From assembly GCF_022605725.1 (NCBI RefSeq), contig NC_065558.1, positions 496,001-560,000 of the forward strand: DNA of 64,000 nucleotides. The letters are read 5' to 3'. The translations under genes were made by a program, and so were the position numbers. This document shows, one piece after another, positions 22,268 through 35,400 of the stretch. Source of the DNA: Anthonomus grandis grandis. Lineage: Eukaryota; Arthropoda; Insecta; Coleoptera; Curculionidae. The notes beneath the pieces were generated by a model that was not told the DNA's origin, made no database searches, and saw nothing but the letters and a program-made list of their open reading frames with translations. Each line of letters begins with the position of its first letter. Within the stretch, counting starts at the first letter, position 1.

Positions 22268-23750
22268 TCTTCGCGATTTATCGCACCAATGTCTATTAAT
22301 TCTTTAGTAGTTATGTTCTGATTAGTCAACTATTAGAGATAAAATGCTAATGTTTGTAGAGGTTTTAAATACGTTGGAAGCCATTGAGAGACCAAGTTGC
22401 CTTGCAACTTATGACCTGTTGTCGTGACATAATGCAGCGAAAGTTTCATCGACATTTTAAGATATATCGCTAATCGACAAGACGGTAGACTATTTATTTA
22501 TTTTGATTCGCTGGAAACCAGATTTTTACGCGCTGTGCGAAGAGTTTCTGCGATGCGACGCGACTTATTGCGAGCATTAAATCGCATCGTCGCATTCTCT
22601 CCAAAAGCCTTAAAAGTGCGTTATCATGTGCGACTTTTTGCAACTCACACTCGCGCAACAAAAGTCGTGAATAATTTCTATATTTTATAAAAACGTCGAC
22701 GCTTTGTCGTAAGAGATATACTAAGTGATTAGATGTTCCTAATCTTATCGCACCACTGACTGATTTGAGGATTTTTGTATATTAATTAATAGCAATGGTT
22801 TGATTAGTTTAGTTAAAAATACTAATATTTACTAAGGTTTTAAATACGTTGGTCGCTGTGAAAGCCTTTGAAGATCAAGATTACTTGCAACTGGTTGTCG
22901 CGATTAATCGCAGCGAGAATTGCATCGAGAGAATCGAGCCCACGAGATTTTGCAGAGGGTGCGATTGCGTTGCGATATTCGGTTTGCGGCATATCACAGC
23001 GATATCGCAAGATGATCAAACTATATGTGGAATGCTATAAGCAATTTTCACTTTATGTGAAAGCGACAGACACAGAGCAGATATTAATCATGACATTAGA
23101 GGTCAGTTAATTTTTTAGTCAAATATGGCTCGATATTAATCCAACAACTAAAATAAATATAAATATAATGCTGTTGCAAGATTTATCCAAATATGATATT
23201 TCGCTGTTGTAATTTTTTGGACTGTACTGCATGCAAATCTAACGTGACCAACGACAATCAATAACACAATTACATTTTTTTTTGTTTTTAATCGCTGAAA
23301 ACCAGATTTTAGCACCCTGTGTGAAAACTATTTGCGACGCATCGCAATCGCACTCTCTAAAAAAGCCCTAAAGGTGCTTTATCATGGGCGATTTTTCAAA
23401 ACTCACAATCGCGCAACAAAAATCTGAAATAATTTCTTTATTTTAATTGACGCTTTGCCGTAAGAGATATACTGAATGATTGAAATTGACTTATTGCACC
23501 AATCAGACTGCTGTGATTTTGATCTAGTATGTTCTAGTTCGTCAAGTTTTACAGATAAATTATTAATCCTTGCAGAGGTTTTAAATGATCTGTGGAATGC
23601 AATGAGAAATCAAGATGCCTTGCAACTAACAACCTGTTGTCGCGATATATCGCGGCGAAGCTTGCATCGATATAAAGGCTCTTGCAGACGGTGCGATTAT
23701 GTTGCGATAATCTATTTGCAACATATAGCAACGATATCGCATTAAGATAC
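22268..23750. repeat. Diverged tandem repeat rich in CGCGAT/ATCGCA
   Basis: Three diverged units begin at about 22278, 22748 and 23495 (TCGCACCAAT/TGCACCAATC). Each runs through AGGTTTTAAAT (22362, 22840, 23577), CTTGCAAC, GTTGTCGCGAT and a GCATCGA block. The first two then run through GCTGGAAACCAGATTTT (22508, 23293) and GTAAGAGATATACT (22709, 23460). Unit lengths are about 470 and 745 bp; the third is incomplete. Many short palindromes of the form GCGATNCGC occur. No coding potential persists across units. Confidence 0.75.
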
Positions 23751-24719
23751 ATATATACTCCATGACCCAAAAAATAAGTAATACTCTGAAACTTTTAAGG
23801 TATATATTACGAGTATTATATGTACACATCAAGACAGATTTAGTGCAAAATACATAATAATTACTCAATATATATTAGGCTAGAACAGTGTAAAGAACAC
23901 CGCGCAAGATGTTCCGCTCTAACAAATATGACAAAAATAATGCCGGCAAAGCCTTTTAATGACATTTTAAAAACCGATTTAAATTTAGAGGCACATTCAT
24001 TAATTTTTTATTTAAAAATCGTGTGATTTAAGCAAAGGACGGTGTGTGTGTGGGTGTATAGCTTAGATTATATAAATACTTATTAGTATGTAAACTTAAC
24101 CTACGCCCTAACAAATATATAATAAATTTCGAAAAATCCGCACGCAGATCAATTTTGTGTTTTTTTTTTCCTTTTTTTTTGTCAACAACTAAACGTGTTC
24201 CTAAGGATGTAAATATAAAATCGGGGAACTAGTTATTCCTACCTGTATTGGCTATAATTATCTAAAAAATTCTCCCCTATGTTTTACTAGGATCTAGGAC
24301 TATATAAGAAAACATAATTTCTGGCACAAGAAGTCTTGAAAAAATTGTTGTTGCGTTTTTTTTTTAATTGAGTATCTCAGGCAGGTCAGCAATCTTGAAT
24401 GAGAACCAATACTTCCAAAGAGTGGCTTTTAAAAGGAATTTCTTTATTAACAGGGTGCTTACTGTGATACAGCTATCATTTCCTGCGTGTTTATTAAGTA
24501 GGGTGACTCATCAGTATTGCAGTCAAAAGGCAAATATTTCCTTGATGGTTAATGACTGTCAAATATTTGCAGATGACACCTTTTGGCTATCACATATGAC
24601 ATATATTTGACACATGACGAGTCGAAAAGTTGCAATCGTTTTACACGATACGTCAAATTTGGCACCTGAATAACTGTTAATTTCTCGCAATTGATTTAAA
24701 TAATTATTTAAAATAAATT
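23751..24719. other. Intergenic region without recognised content
   Basis: AT-rich DNA. A short open frame at 24368-24610 contains FADDT, but no other RT motif surrounds it, so it is not called. Confidence 0.35.
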
Positions 24720-25461
24720 AGGTTCAAATGGGATAATTCTTTAGCTGGCTTCAATTGACTAAGATTGAAGAATTTCAACAAGAGGCAACTTTAATTGCCT
24801 AAAGACAAAACTATAAATATTCGGCAAAAACTATTTAACTGCCTAAAAAAGAATCAGAATTTATCTAATTGAACTGCCTGGAATATTTTTTCTTAATTTA
24901 TAATTTTTTAATGCAAAACAGAAAATTGCATTATTCTTTCCAAAATTATGAGGTCATTGTTGTTTTGTTTGGTAGTAAGTCGATTTGGCTCTAAGTCAAT
25001 TTTAGCTGCGGTACTTTGAATGATTTAAATTTCTTTCCAAGCACAGGAATTTTCAACAGCTTGCAAGGGTTTAAAATTAAGTTTAAGGGTCTTCAACTGC
25101 CTGGAATTAAGAAATTCTTATCTTTCAATTGCCTGGAATTAAGAAAATATTTCCTTCTTAATTTTTCCCTTTTAGGAAGTCATAAAGAGTCAGAATTCTT
25201 TTGAAGGCAACCGAAGTCATTCTTATGTTTGTTTTGGAAGCCAAATCAAGTCATTTCTGTTTTCTTCAATTATTAATTGTAAGAAATATGCCGAATAAGG
25301 ATCACGTCTCGGAACACGTGTATATAGGTGCACCTGGCTTGGTACCGTCGTCATCGTGGTCCAGGTCAACGGTATATTATGAAAGGGAATATCGATCTCA
25401 GCATAATCTGGGAAAAGGAAATACACGCGGGCATTGAAGGGAAAGACCAATTGGTTTTGAC

Positions 25462-26391
25462 TATTGAAAGTTTAAGTCGATCCCGGTGACTTTTGTATTT
25501 TGGTTGCTTTTGTTCATTTTATTTTTAAATCTTAAATTGTAATTAAAATTGTTATTTTTTTTTTAAAGTTGGGTTGTATTTTTCTATATTTCTGATATCA
25601 GAAGTGGGATTATACGCTTGCGCGCCGTGTTAGTTTATTTAAAACATTGGTGTAAAATGCCGAGTTACGAGGAAGACTATGAGCGCCGCGAATATCGAGA
25701 ACGCGAATCTCGGCGTGACGAAAGAGCCCTGGTACGTCATCGTCGTCGAGGCTCAAGCCGCTCTTTAGAGAAGGCGTTGGGTCGAGGGTGGCTTGCGGAA
25801 GGCGTCAGCAGCATGATAGACATCACCGCTCTAAGAGCAGCCCTAGAAGGTACTCCCCATCTGGAACATCTTCGAGTGCATTGGCTGAAAGCATCTCGAA
25901 AATGGGTGAGACCGTAGTGGCTGGAATTGACAGGTTGTTGGTACCAAGATTTTATCGGTTGAAGAGGAACCGCTGGATGTGACAGCTATCCGAGCGGAAA
26001 TGTTAAGACTCGCCGAGAATCATCAGGCTGAGCAAAAACGCCGATTTGACTCCAAGAGGATTCCTGGACATCAGTATGTGGAGAATGATTTAGTGCTGTT
26101 GCGACTTACAACGTCTCAAATACTGGGACCAGCAGAAAACTCTTGTCTAAGTGGCGAGGACCTTACAGGATCAGCAAAGTCCTGGAGCCCGATCGGTATG
26201 AAGTGACCGACATACCTGGAGCTGTACAATCACGCATTCCGTATAAGAGTTATTGATCGGTATTGAAAGTTTAAGTCGATCCCGGTGACTTTTATATTTG
26301 TTTGCTTTTGTTCATTTTATTTTTAAATCTTAAATTGTAATTAAAATAGTTATTTTTTTTTAAGTTGGGTTTTATTTTTCTATATTTCTGA
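25462..26391 (+). mobile_element. Gypsy-like LTR retrotransposon, large internal deletion
   Basis: Direct repeats of about 131-133 bp at 25462-25594 and 26261-26391 (starting TATTGAAAGTTTAAGTCGAT) are about 95% identical. After the left repeat comes TATCAGAAGTGGGAT, the usual leader/primer-site type of gypsy elements, and then an Arg/Glu-rich gag-like start (from 25657). At about 25945 the frame jumps to the end of pol: an integrase C-terminal block with RRFDSKRIPGHQY, a KWRGPY motif and a stop just before the right LTR. Protease, RT, RNase H and the integrase core are absent, so it could move only with help from a relative. TGAC on both sides may be the target duplication. Confidence 0.75.
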
Positions 26392-27892
26392 CAATTTGAA
26401 TAATAATAGTTTCGTTCCAAGCATTTGAATTTTCAACAGCTTGCAAGGGTTTAAATCTAAGTTTAAGGGTCCTCAACTACCTGGAATTAGGAAATTATTA
26501 TCTTCCAATTGCCTAGAATAAACAAAATATTTCCTTCTTAGTTTTCTCTTTCAGGAAGTCATAAACAGTTATTACAGACTTTTTTATAAAAATTCTTTTT
26601 AAGGCAACCGAAGTCATTCTTGGAAGCCAAATCAGGTCATTTCTGTTTTCTTCAATTAATTAAAGTCACTTTTATCAGACTGTTGAAGTTTCCTTTATAT
26701 TTCAGATAGTTACCCAGTATGTTCAGGCACTTTAAGTTATAATAGCTTTCGTTTAAGACTGACTAAGTTATTTTTATTTTAAAGACTATTGTTAAATCTC
26801 ATAAATGAGATTAAAGTAAATGTACAACAATGACATCATTATGCTTTACGCATTATAGTGCGGGAGCCCGTGTACAAGACATGTACATACACATGTGGTA
26901 CAAGTTGAAAGTAACTTAAACTTGTTGACGACATACCATTGGATGATGAATCGACCGTCAGCTGGCCAGGTTGCGTTGCTTAGGATTGCTAAGGTATTAC
27001 AAAAACGTAAAAAAAAAAAATATGAGAACCATTTCATACGAAGGTAGACTCTATATTTGAATAATAATAATTTTTTTCCACGCACTTATTATTTGTGAAA
27101 CAAGTCAAGCCAATTCAAGGTAGTCGAGTTAGCCATTTCTTATGTGTAGGGCTATTTTTTTCAGGCCACTGAAGCTCCCTTTAGTTTTCAAGCAGTAAAG
27201 CAATTTTACCTTTCAGTTTGAAAAAAATTAATTTTTTTGCAGACAATTGAATTTTCAACAACTTGCAAAGGGTTAAATCCCTTTTTAATTGCTTGGAATT
27301 AAGATACTATTATCTTTCAATTGCCTGAAATAAAAACAACATTTTAAAGCGGTAAAGTTAAGTCACCTTTAGCCTTTTACAGAAGGTGGTTTTTCCAGTT
27401 ATTGCACAAGGATATTTTCAATTTTTCTAGGCATATTCGCATTATCTACTTGATAAAAAAGTTTCCTCTCTAGGAAATCATAAGGAATTATATTTTTTTT
27501 TCAATTTCTTTCCAGGCAATTGAAGTCACTCTTATAAGTCACTTTATCAGGCTGTTGAAGTTCTCTCTATTTTTTCGATGGTTAGTCAATTTGTCCACGA
27601 TGCTCATAAGTAAGTTTCATATTATTTTTATTAAAGAAATTGCTTAGTAATGGCGCATTTAAGTAAAGTCTCTTATGCCTTTCTGACTTTAGCTCTAGTT
27701 CTCTTAAATGCCTGTAAAAACTATTGACTAATTTCAGGCAGCTAATGCAAAAAACGTCTTTCTCTTAAGTGCCTAGAATATATATTTAGTATATAATCTT
27801 CTTTTAAAGCTGCTTAACTTACTTGTGCTTTTCTAAAGACTCTTAATAATATTCCAAGTAAGTTTTCAGGCAGCTGAACTAATTTTTGCATA

Positions 27893-28926
27893 CGGGGTGT
27901 CCCAAAAGTATGGACACACCCAAAAATCTTGGGAAATATGGGCGCTAGAAAAAATCTTTAAATACAAAAGTTTTGGGAAATCAATCGGTGCATCTAATGG
28001 TGACCTTAAATTTGACCTTGAGCTTGATCTTCAAGGTTAATTGAAGGTCAAAGCAATTTTTTTAAATGCGAACCCCTATTTTTGACACCGGATTCTGAAA
28101 GAGCGGAAAATTTTACGTCCGGGTACGTATTGAGGTATGAGGTTGAAGTAATCCCAAGAGATCAAATAGAGGTCAAATAATAAGGATGTAACGGATGTTT
28201 ATTGAGCAAAATTAGACAATTGCAAAATATCCTATATTACGAGTATAATATTAGAGTTTATTAGCACCTCCAGACGATGTCATAATTTGGTACATTAAAT
28301 TGCAAACTATTAGGAAATAAATGGGTCTTTATATTAAGCAAAGGGTGAAATACTAAAAAGGTGCTGACTTGTGTAAATGTGTATGGATGTAATTATATAT
28401 ACTTTTGGTTTGAACTTTTAATATAGATTTTGACTTTAAAAGATGGGGTTTTACTAACGTGGCGCGGTATGCCCCTTCGAACCTATTTCAACAAATTTCA
28501 GCCTTTACAAGGATTTCCATTTGAAGAAGTGAGGTCGACCTTCAAATGACCTTAAAAATAAGGTTCAACGTCAAATTTAAGGTCACCGTTGGGTTCCTCG
28601 TTAATACTTACCTAGGGTATGACCTTTATTTGTTTTCTTTTACCACGGAACTCGCGAGATTTTTAAGGAGTCATTATTTGACCTCTTGGGATTACTTCAA
28701 CCTCATGCACGGACGTAAAATTTTCCGCTCTTTCAGAATCCGGTGTCAAAAATAGGGGTTCCTATTTAAAAAAATCGCTTTGACCTTCAAATAACCCTGA
28801 AGGTCAAGTTTAAGGTCACCATCAGATGCACCGATTGATTCCCCAAAACTTTTGTATTTAAAGATTTTTTCTAGCGCCCATATTTCCCAAGATTTTTGGG
28901 TGTGTCCGTACTTTTGGGACACCCTG
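27893..28926. mobile_element. Foldback MITE, 1.03 kb, TA-flanked
   Basis: Arms of about 240 bp are inverted copies: the left starts CGGGGTGTCCCAAAAGTA and the right ends with the complement, with TA outside both ends. The arms include GACACCGGATTCTGAAAGAG and run to GTCCGGG / CACGGAC. The middle (about 28135-28700) is AT-rich and non-coding. The CAGGGTGTCCC-like end and TA target fit a Tc1/mariner derivative. Confidence 0.85.
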
Positions 28927-29100
28927 TATAATTCCCAATAGTCACTCAAGATCTTTTGAATCAACTGATGCTCTTTTTATTTTCCAGTTAGTCTTTCAGG
29001 CAATTAAAGTCATTCTTACTTTCTTCCAGGCAGTTGAAGTCACTCAGTTGAGTGAAACCCATTATTCTTTAGAAGGCCTTAAAGGCACTTGACGTCTTTT

Positions 29101-29452
29101 CAAAGCAGTGAAATATGGTAAAATATACCATGTTCAAAATGATTGAAATTTCACATACATACATACAAAAACGACACAATTTATAAGCTGTCCCGTTTAA
29201 AATTGTTATTTTTTGCCTAACGATGCAGTTTACTATAAACCACCAGCGTAATTTCTCCCTTGAACTAAAACCGTTCCCTAACCCTTTAATCTTGATTATT
29301 CTCACCACATACGAAAATAACAATTATTAGTATATCTAATAGATCAACGACACTGACCCAAGCACAGTACATAATAATTATCTGAGTGGCTCATAGTATA
29401 TATTATAATTTGACACAAATGACAGAAATAGTTTAGAGAGTGAGGAAGGGGT
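29101..29452. other. 3' flank of the lectin gene
   Basis: AT-rich sequence after the lectin stop codon on the minus strand, presumably part of its 3' UTR. Nothing else is recognised. Confidence 0.35.
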
Positions 29453-32400
29453 TCAACCTAACATTCTACTAAAAAAATACGGATAAAACTTCCTCGGTTT
29501 GCTCGCGTGCAAACTCCTGTGTCTATTGATCTTCTTGGGCTCATCGGAGGGAAACGGGTGCTCAGTGTAGTTATCCAGAATCATCGTGCTGCTCTCACCA
29601 ATCAAAGTCTTTGGCAAAAAATCCTCCTTGGACACGACCGACTTATGAACAGGTTCGGACTGGTTGTTCTGCGCCAAATGATGACCATTTAATATGTACA
29701 ACCTCGGATCGATCGGGTGCAATGGTACATCATTGTGATTACTAGTTTCGACCTTCATGTAATTCTTGGTTTGATCTTCGGTAGTCGATGGTGGTTGCAA
29801 CGTGACTGCGTCATCGTGATGGTCCAGTTTGGTCCCGTTTTTGTCCTCCTCTCTGGATATCAGTACGTCGGTGTTATTGGCTTCTGATGACGGTTGGTCC
29901 GCTTGGAGTTCCTCATCTTCAGGCTCCAATAAGGAGTTGGTTACAGTGAAGTTTATGACTCTAGGGACCCCGAATTGGCTTCCGGTTTCCAGGTTGGAAT
30001 GCTCGTCCTCTTTGGGTGGCGGAGGCTCCTTCCTGAAGGTCCTGTTTAAGGTTAGGGAGGTGTCGTGGATCTCCGGCATCATTTCGAACTCTTTGGTGAG
30101 GTTCTCTTCTAGTTCGTCCACGTTCTGAATGGGTTTTGCAGTGGTGGTCAATAGTTTAATGGCTTTCTTGGTGGGTCGGATAGGTTTTTTGGTCGATCCA
30201 GGTTTTTTGGTTGGGACGCTGGTGGTTGATTCCTGTTTAGGTTTGTTCGCTTCTTGTTCGGTTTCGTTCAGCTCGATTATGTCAAACATTGTACCTAAAA
30301 GGGTTTGTTGGTATTTTAAGGCTTATGAATAGGGAAGTGATTGTGCTACCGTTCTCTATGATGCTGAATAATTGGCCTTGATTGATGGCGCTCGGATAGT
30401 CGTCGATGTTTGCTGACTGAGTGGTGATGGTAATGTTTTTCTCTTTTGTGGCAGTAGCCCTTGCGGTGGTAGCCAAGGGGATGGAGTGGAGGGTGGAGGC
30501 ACTTGGTTGTGTCGTGGTTGCAAACTGGTTTTTCTGGAATAATAATAATAATACGTTTATTTCCAAAATTACAAAATTTAAATACAAAATACTTATTCTA
30601 CTTTACGCATAAGTACAAAGAAGAAATAAACGATTAGTACCGAAGCTGCTCTATTTAAAAGCTTGTTGGTACTTTTTCTTTAGGGATTTATAACAAAGCA
30701 AAAGATACAGTCTGTTATATGTATGTATATCATAATATACAGTGCGAACGTAAATGTTGGAATAAATTCATTTAAAATTCAGGGGTATGTTCAAAAAAAA
30801 AACGCTCGGACATGTCGATTTTTATTTTTAACTGCGGGTTTTCTTACTATAATTTTATGTATACAGGGTGGCCCAAAAATAAGTTACGGTCATCAACGTA
30901 TTTTTTTTAAATGTAAACACCTATTTTTTATTTTAGATTTAGGTTCTACATCAAATTCTAAGTATATTTCATGTACCATGTCCTATACCTAAACTCGACC
31001 GTTGACGATTGAACACAATAAAAGGCTATTTTTGGAAGAGTTATTTATATCAAGCAAGAATACATAAAAATATTTTAATTAATTTATTAAGTGTTGAAAA
31101 TGGCTGCCACGAACCTCTTGGCAATATATAGTCGATGCTGAAATTCTTGTAAAACGTTATCGATAACAGAAAGTTCTATCAATCTTATTTCTTCCGTTAT
31201 TCTAATTTTTAAGTCTTCAATGTTGTTTGGCCTATTAACATAAACTTTGAACTTAAGATACCCCCACAAAAAAAAATCTAAAGGAGTCAGATCCGGCGAT
31301 CTGGCCGGCCATTCAATTGCACCCCTCCGACCAATCCAACGTCCAGGGAAAACGGTATTCAGGTACTGGCGCACGGGACGAGTGTAATGGGCTGGAGCTC
31401 CATCTTGCTGATACCATAAGGAATTATCTAATATATCCGGGTCTTCTGGATCGAGGTATAAAGTGGCAAGGCATGGAACCAAGTCATTTTCTAAAAACTC
31501 TAAATACCTCTCACCATTCAAGTATCCTTCAAAGAAAAAGGGCCCTATAACCCTGTTTTCAATCACCCCCGCCCAAACATTTACTTTTTGAGGGACTTGG
31601 CTGTGGCACTCCATCATCCAGTGCGGATTTTCAGTAGCCCAATATCGGCAGTTTTGCCGGTTTACATTACCATGAAGACAAAACGTTGCCTCATCAGAAA
31701 ATACAATTTTTTTGAAAATTGTGGATTAGCATGGCACAAGTCCATAAGTCTCTCACAAAATTCTAAACGCCTATCTGGGTCATCTTCATTTAGTTCATGA
31801 ACCAATTGAACTTTGTAAAGGTGCAATTTATTTATACCTAAATACTTAACGACGGATGCCTGGGATATCTGATTTTCTAACGCAATATTGCGAGTCGTTT
31901 TATGGCAATCTTCTCCAACTGCCAGGAAAACATTTAGTTGCTTCTCTTCTGATATACTTGACCGACCTTTCGTATAATTATCCCTGACATGACCCAAATC
32001 CCGATATTTCTGTTCTATTTTACTGACAGTACTTTGAGATATACGTGGCCTATCAGGATACTTGGCATGATAAATTTCACAGACTTCCATCTGAGTGCGC
32101 ATCCTGTTTCCATAACCAATCATCATCAAAATCTCTATTCGCTCTCGCTCACTAAGACGTACCATTTTTTGAAATTTTAATTTTATCTTTTGATAAACCT
32201 AACACAAGCAAAACTTTGCTTAGGCATCTAAATCAAACTAAATTCACTCAAAATTATTTGATGTCAACAAATTGTGACAAGTTAACAATCAAAAACACCA
32301 ACCACAAATGTAAATAACCAAACAATAACTGATAGGTTGCTTGATATAAATAACTCTTCCAAAAATAGCCTTTTATTGTGTTCAATCGTCAACGGTCGAG

Positions 32401-35400
32401 TTTAGGTATAGGACATGGTACATGAAATGTACTTAGAATTTGATGTAGAACCCAAATCTAAAATAAAAAATAGGTGTTTACATTTAAAAAAATTACGTTG
32501 ATGACCGTAACTTATTTTTGGGCCACCCTGTATACATAAAATTATAGTAAGAAAACCCGCAGTTAAAAATAAAAATCGACATGTCCGAGCGTTTTTTTTT
32601 TGAACATACCCCTGAATTTTAAATGAATTTATTCCAACCTTTACGTTCGCACTGTATAGTCTATTGCATTAATTGTTCTAATACGCTTTTAAACTATTTT
32701 TTCCTAGCTAAGGCTATGGAAAAAAGCTTCCTTGCCCTTCCATCTACATACACCCAATACTCCCAATTAATTATCTATCAAAGAGCTTCCTTAACAACCT
32801 TGTGTCCGTAGCACGTCATGCTTAATCAGAGATCGGGCGTCGCGACGCCGTTAAAACCGACGTCCCATTTAACTGTGGATCCTCAAATTTATGGCGGGAA
32901 ATCCCTAACGGAAGTGTTCGGATCCAGGCGTCCCGACGTACAGGTATTAAGGGATCCCTTTGTAATCTATACCGCTTAGAACTGTACAGAAGTGTATCTA
33001 TATAATGCTCAGATGGTCAAAGTTTCGTTGGATATTATTCCAGAAGATTATTTATGATAACCCGCAAGTTTTCCGGAATAATTCTGATGTGTTTCAGGCC
33101 TGAAAAGTTTCTTTTTTTATATTGGAAAATCCGGATCCTGGATATCGAACTTTGCCGATGGGATTTCCCCCTTCGGTCCATAAATCGCGTCGAGGGATCT
33201 TAAATTAAACGCCGCACTCGGGCACCGATGACATCGCAAGAAACGGATAAAATGCCCCGGGAATAAAGGACAAGGTCGATAAGACGAATTGAAAAATTGC
33301 CCCTTTTTTATTTTCAAAAGTTTCGCTTACCGTTTCTTTCGTAGTGTCAGCAGGTACCGCGGTAACGTGGGTGGATGTGTCAAAGTTCACGTTGCCGCCG
33401 ACCGAGGTGGGGTCAAACTGGTTTTCTCCAGATGATGGTGAAGTTGTCAGGATCGTCTTATCCTGGTGCCAAGATAAGTCAGCTTCGGAAGTCTGTGAAA
33501 AAAGTGTCGTATATGCGTCATTTATTAAAAGAAAATCGCGCAGCTTGGCAACATCGTGCCATTCTGTCAATTGAATATTGTCATTGTTACTGCATCTATG
33601 CGTTAAAAGTTTGATGTTATATTCCAAAGTGTTTGGATCCACGAATTTAATAAATATACCTGGACTGCTAATGCTTATGGCCACGATACCCGCATGATGA
33701 CCACTGCCTAGTGGTCGTCATTTTGCATCCTTTTGATGTTGGTTACTCTGAACATTTTCAGTGTTGCCAACAAAAAACGTCTACAACAGGCGATATAGCT
33801 TCCTTCTTATTTAATACGTAAATAATGTATCACCATCTTTATTTAAACGTATTTGGTTCACTGTTTTTCAAAACCGAATTATTGTGAATTGTCTGTCTGT
33901 GTTTATGATGGAATAATATATAGAGTTGTTTATTTTTATATAAACCCTTGCTAATTACAAAGCCTCATAAAATCATCTATATTTTGATTTTTATAGATGG
34001 TTGTACCTATTAATGTGGAAACCACTGTACATAGAAGAAAAGTAAAAGTCAAAAAGTGTTTTTAACTGAATTTGTTAAGTAAATACTAGCAAAAATTTAA
34101 ATGAAGATCATTATTTTCATGGTATTAGGATTTATAAGATATAAGATATCTTGAATTCTTAACTAAATGTACCTAACTATTTATTTTGTATTTGAAAACA
34201 TAACCTCCCAAAAACTTTAATTGTTTCATTTCCCTACAATTGGCACAACTGAAATTTGTCAAAGTGACCAACATCGAAAGGACACAATCACGCAAAATGG
34301 CGGCCCCCTAGTAGTGGTCATTTACTTTTCAATGAATTGGCAGTCCAGGTATATTTACTTAGTTCGTGCCTATAACAAAAAAAAATCGCACAGTTCGGCA
34401 ACATCGTGTCTATCTGTCAATTGAATGATGTCATTGTTACACTGCAACGTCGCATCTATGTGTCAAAAGTTTGACATTATATTCCAAAGTGTTTGGATCA
34501 TTATGTGCCATAGAGTGTCATAATGTGTCATTTACACACTTTTCACATTACAACGTTGCCATGCGACAATTTGTAATTCCATTGTCTGCATTTCAATATA
34601 TGCACGACAACATTGCGTGTATGTGATATAAAATTGACATTCTTTGGTCTAGACGTCATCATTTAATCTTCATGTACACGACTTAATAGTATTAAGAAAT
34701 TTGTTATTCAGCTTAGAATCGTATTAACTTAGTGATTCGTATTATTTGTACTAAATCTAATGATCTATAGCTTATCTATAGTCCCTAGCCTAGAAATATA
34801 TAATATTTGCAAGATAAAATTAACTAGTAGATACAGTCAAAAATAACTTTTTTAAAATCGTCAAATTGTCAAATCTTTAAAGCTGTCAACCTTCAACGGT
34901 GACAAATATAGTTGAATTTCCTAACCTCTATTTGTTTTATTATTAAAATTATTAATGGTCCTGGAAAACTTGGTCTTCTATTATGTATATTACATATTCA
35001 AGACAGTTGTCAAGTCAAGGTATTAGGAGAAAAGAAGAGATAAGAAGAAGAGAACTAAAAATAAGTGAATGAATGACAAATGAGAAATTACTTCCAGGCA
35101 GTTGAAGAATGAATTTTCAAGTTTCTGGGAAAACTAGAAATGAGTTCAACTGCCTGGAAAAAATATGGAATTATGTCCAGGTAGCTGAAAAAATGAAATT
35201 TTCAATAATAATGATACAATACAAAAAAAAACAGGTTTCACGTTTCATGAATTCAAAGGGTACATACTGTAATACTTAAGAAAATTCTAAGAAAAGTGTG
35301 TGTCTAGTAATAAACAAATAATTGAAACAACGACTGTGGCATACATATATGAACAAGTCATAGACACAGGAAAAATGCACAAATAAAACTAAACAAATTA

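Larger units (their letters stand above)
24720..29100. repeat. Region dense in a CCAGGCAATTGAAGTCA-type motif
   Basis: Variants of CAATTGCCTGGAATT and its reverse complement recur here, for example near 24792, 24838, 24871, 25095, 25128, 26476, 26506, 27318, 27512, 27547, 27866, 28997 and 29027. Blocks 25010-25275 and 26394-26655 are about 85-90% identical over the whole block, and 27237-27345 is a third, weaker copy. An LTR element and a foldback element interrupt the region. Confidence 0.7.
30740..32654. mobile_element. Palindromic MITE (246 bp) split at its centre by a mariner
   Basis: The outer inverted repeat starts CAGTGCGAACGTAAATG at 30740 and ends at 32654 with TA outside. The left arm (30740-30863) and right arm (32531-32654) are 124 bp each and almost perfect complements. 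Joined without the inner element they form a palindrome centred on TTTTATGTATACATAAAA. Confidence 0.85.

Noticed and set aside
24368..24610. RT fragment suggested by FADDT
   Set aside because: No other RT motif upstream or downstream in any frame; a five-residue match alone is weak.
29829..30332. Plus-strand open frames rich in Ser/Val
   Set aside because: They are antisense shadows of the Thr/Pro/Glu-rich last exons of the lectin gene, whose splice phases agree.
30740..32654. A single transposon with very long TIRs of about 316 bp
   Set aside because: TA duplication and a CAGGGTGGCCC end lie inside the outer arms, and the outer arms alone join to a perfect palindrome. A nested insertion explains more, though the alternative is listed as a refuting test.
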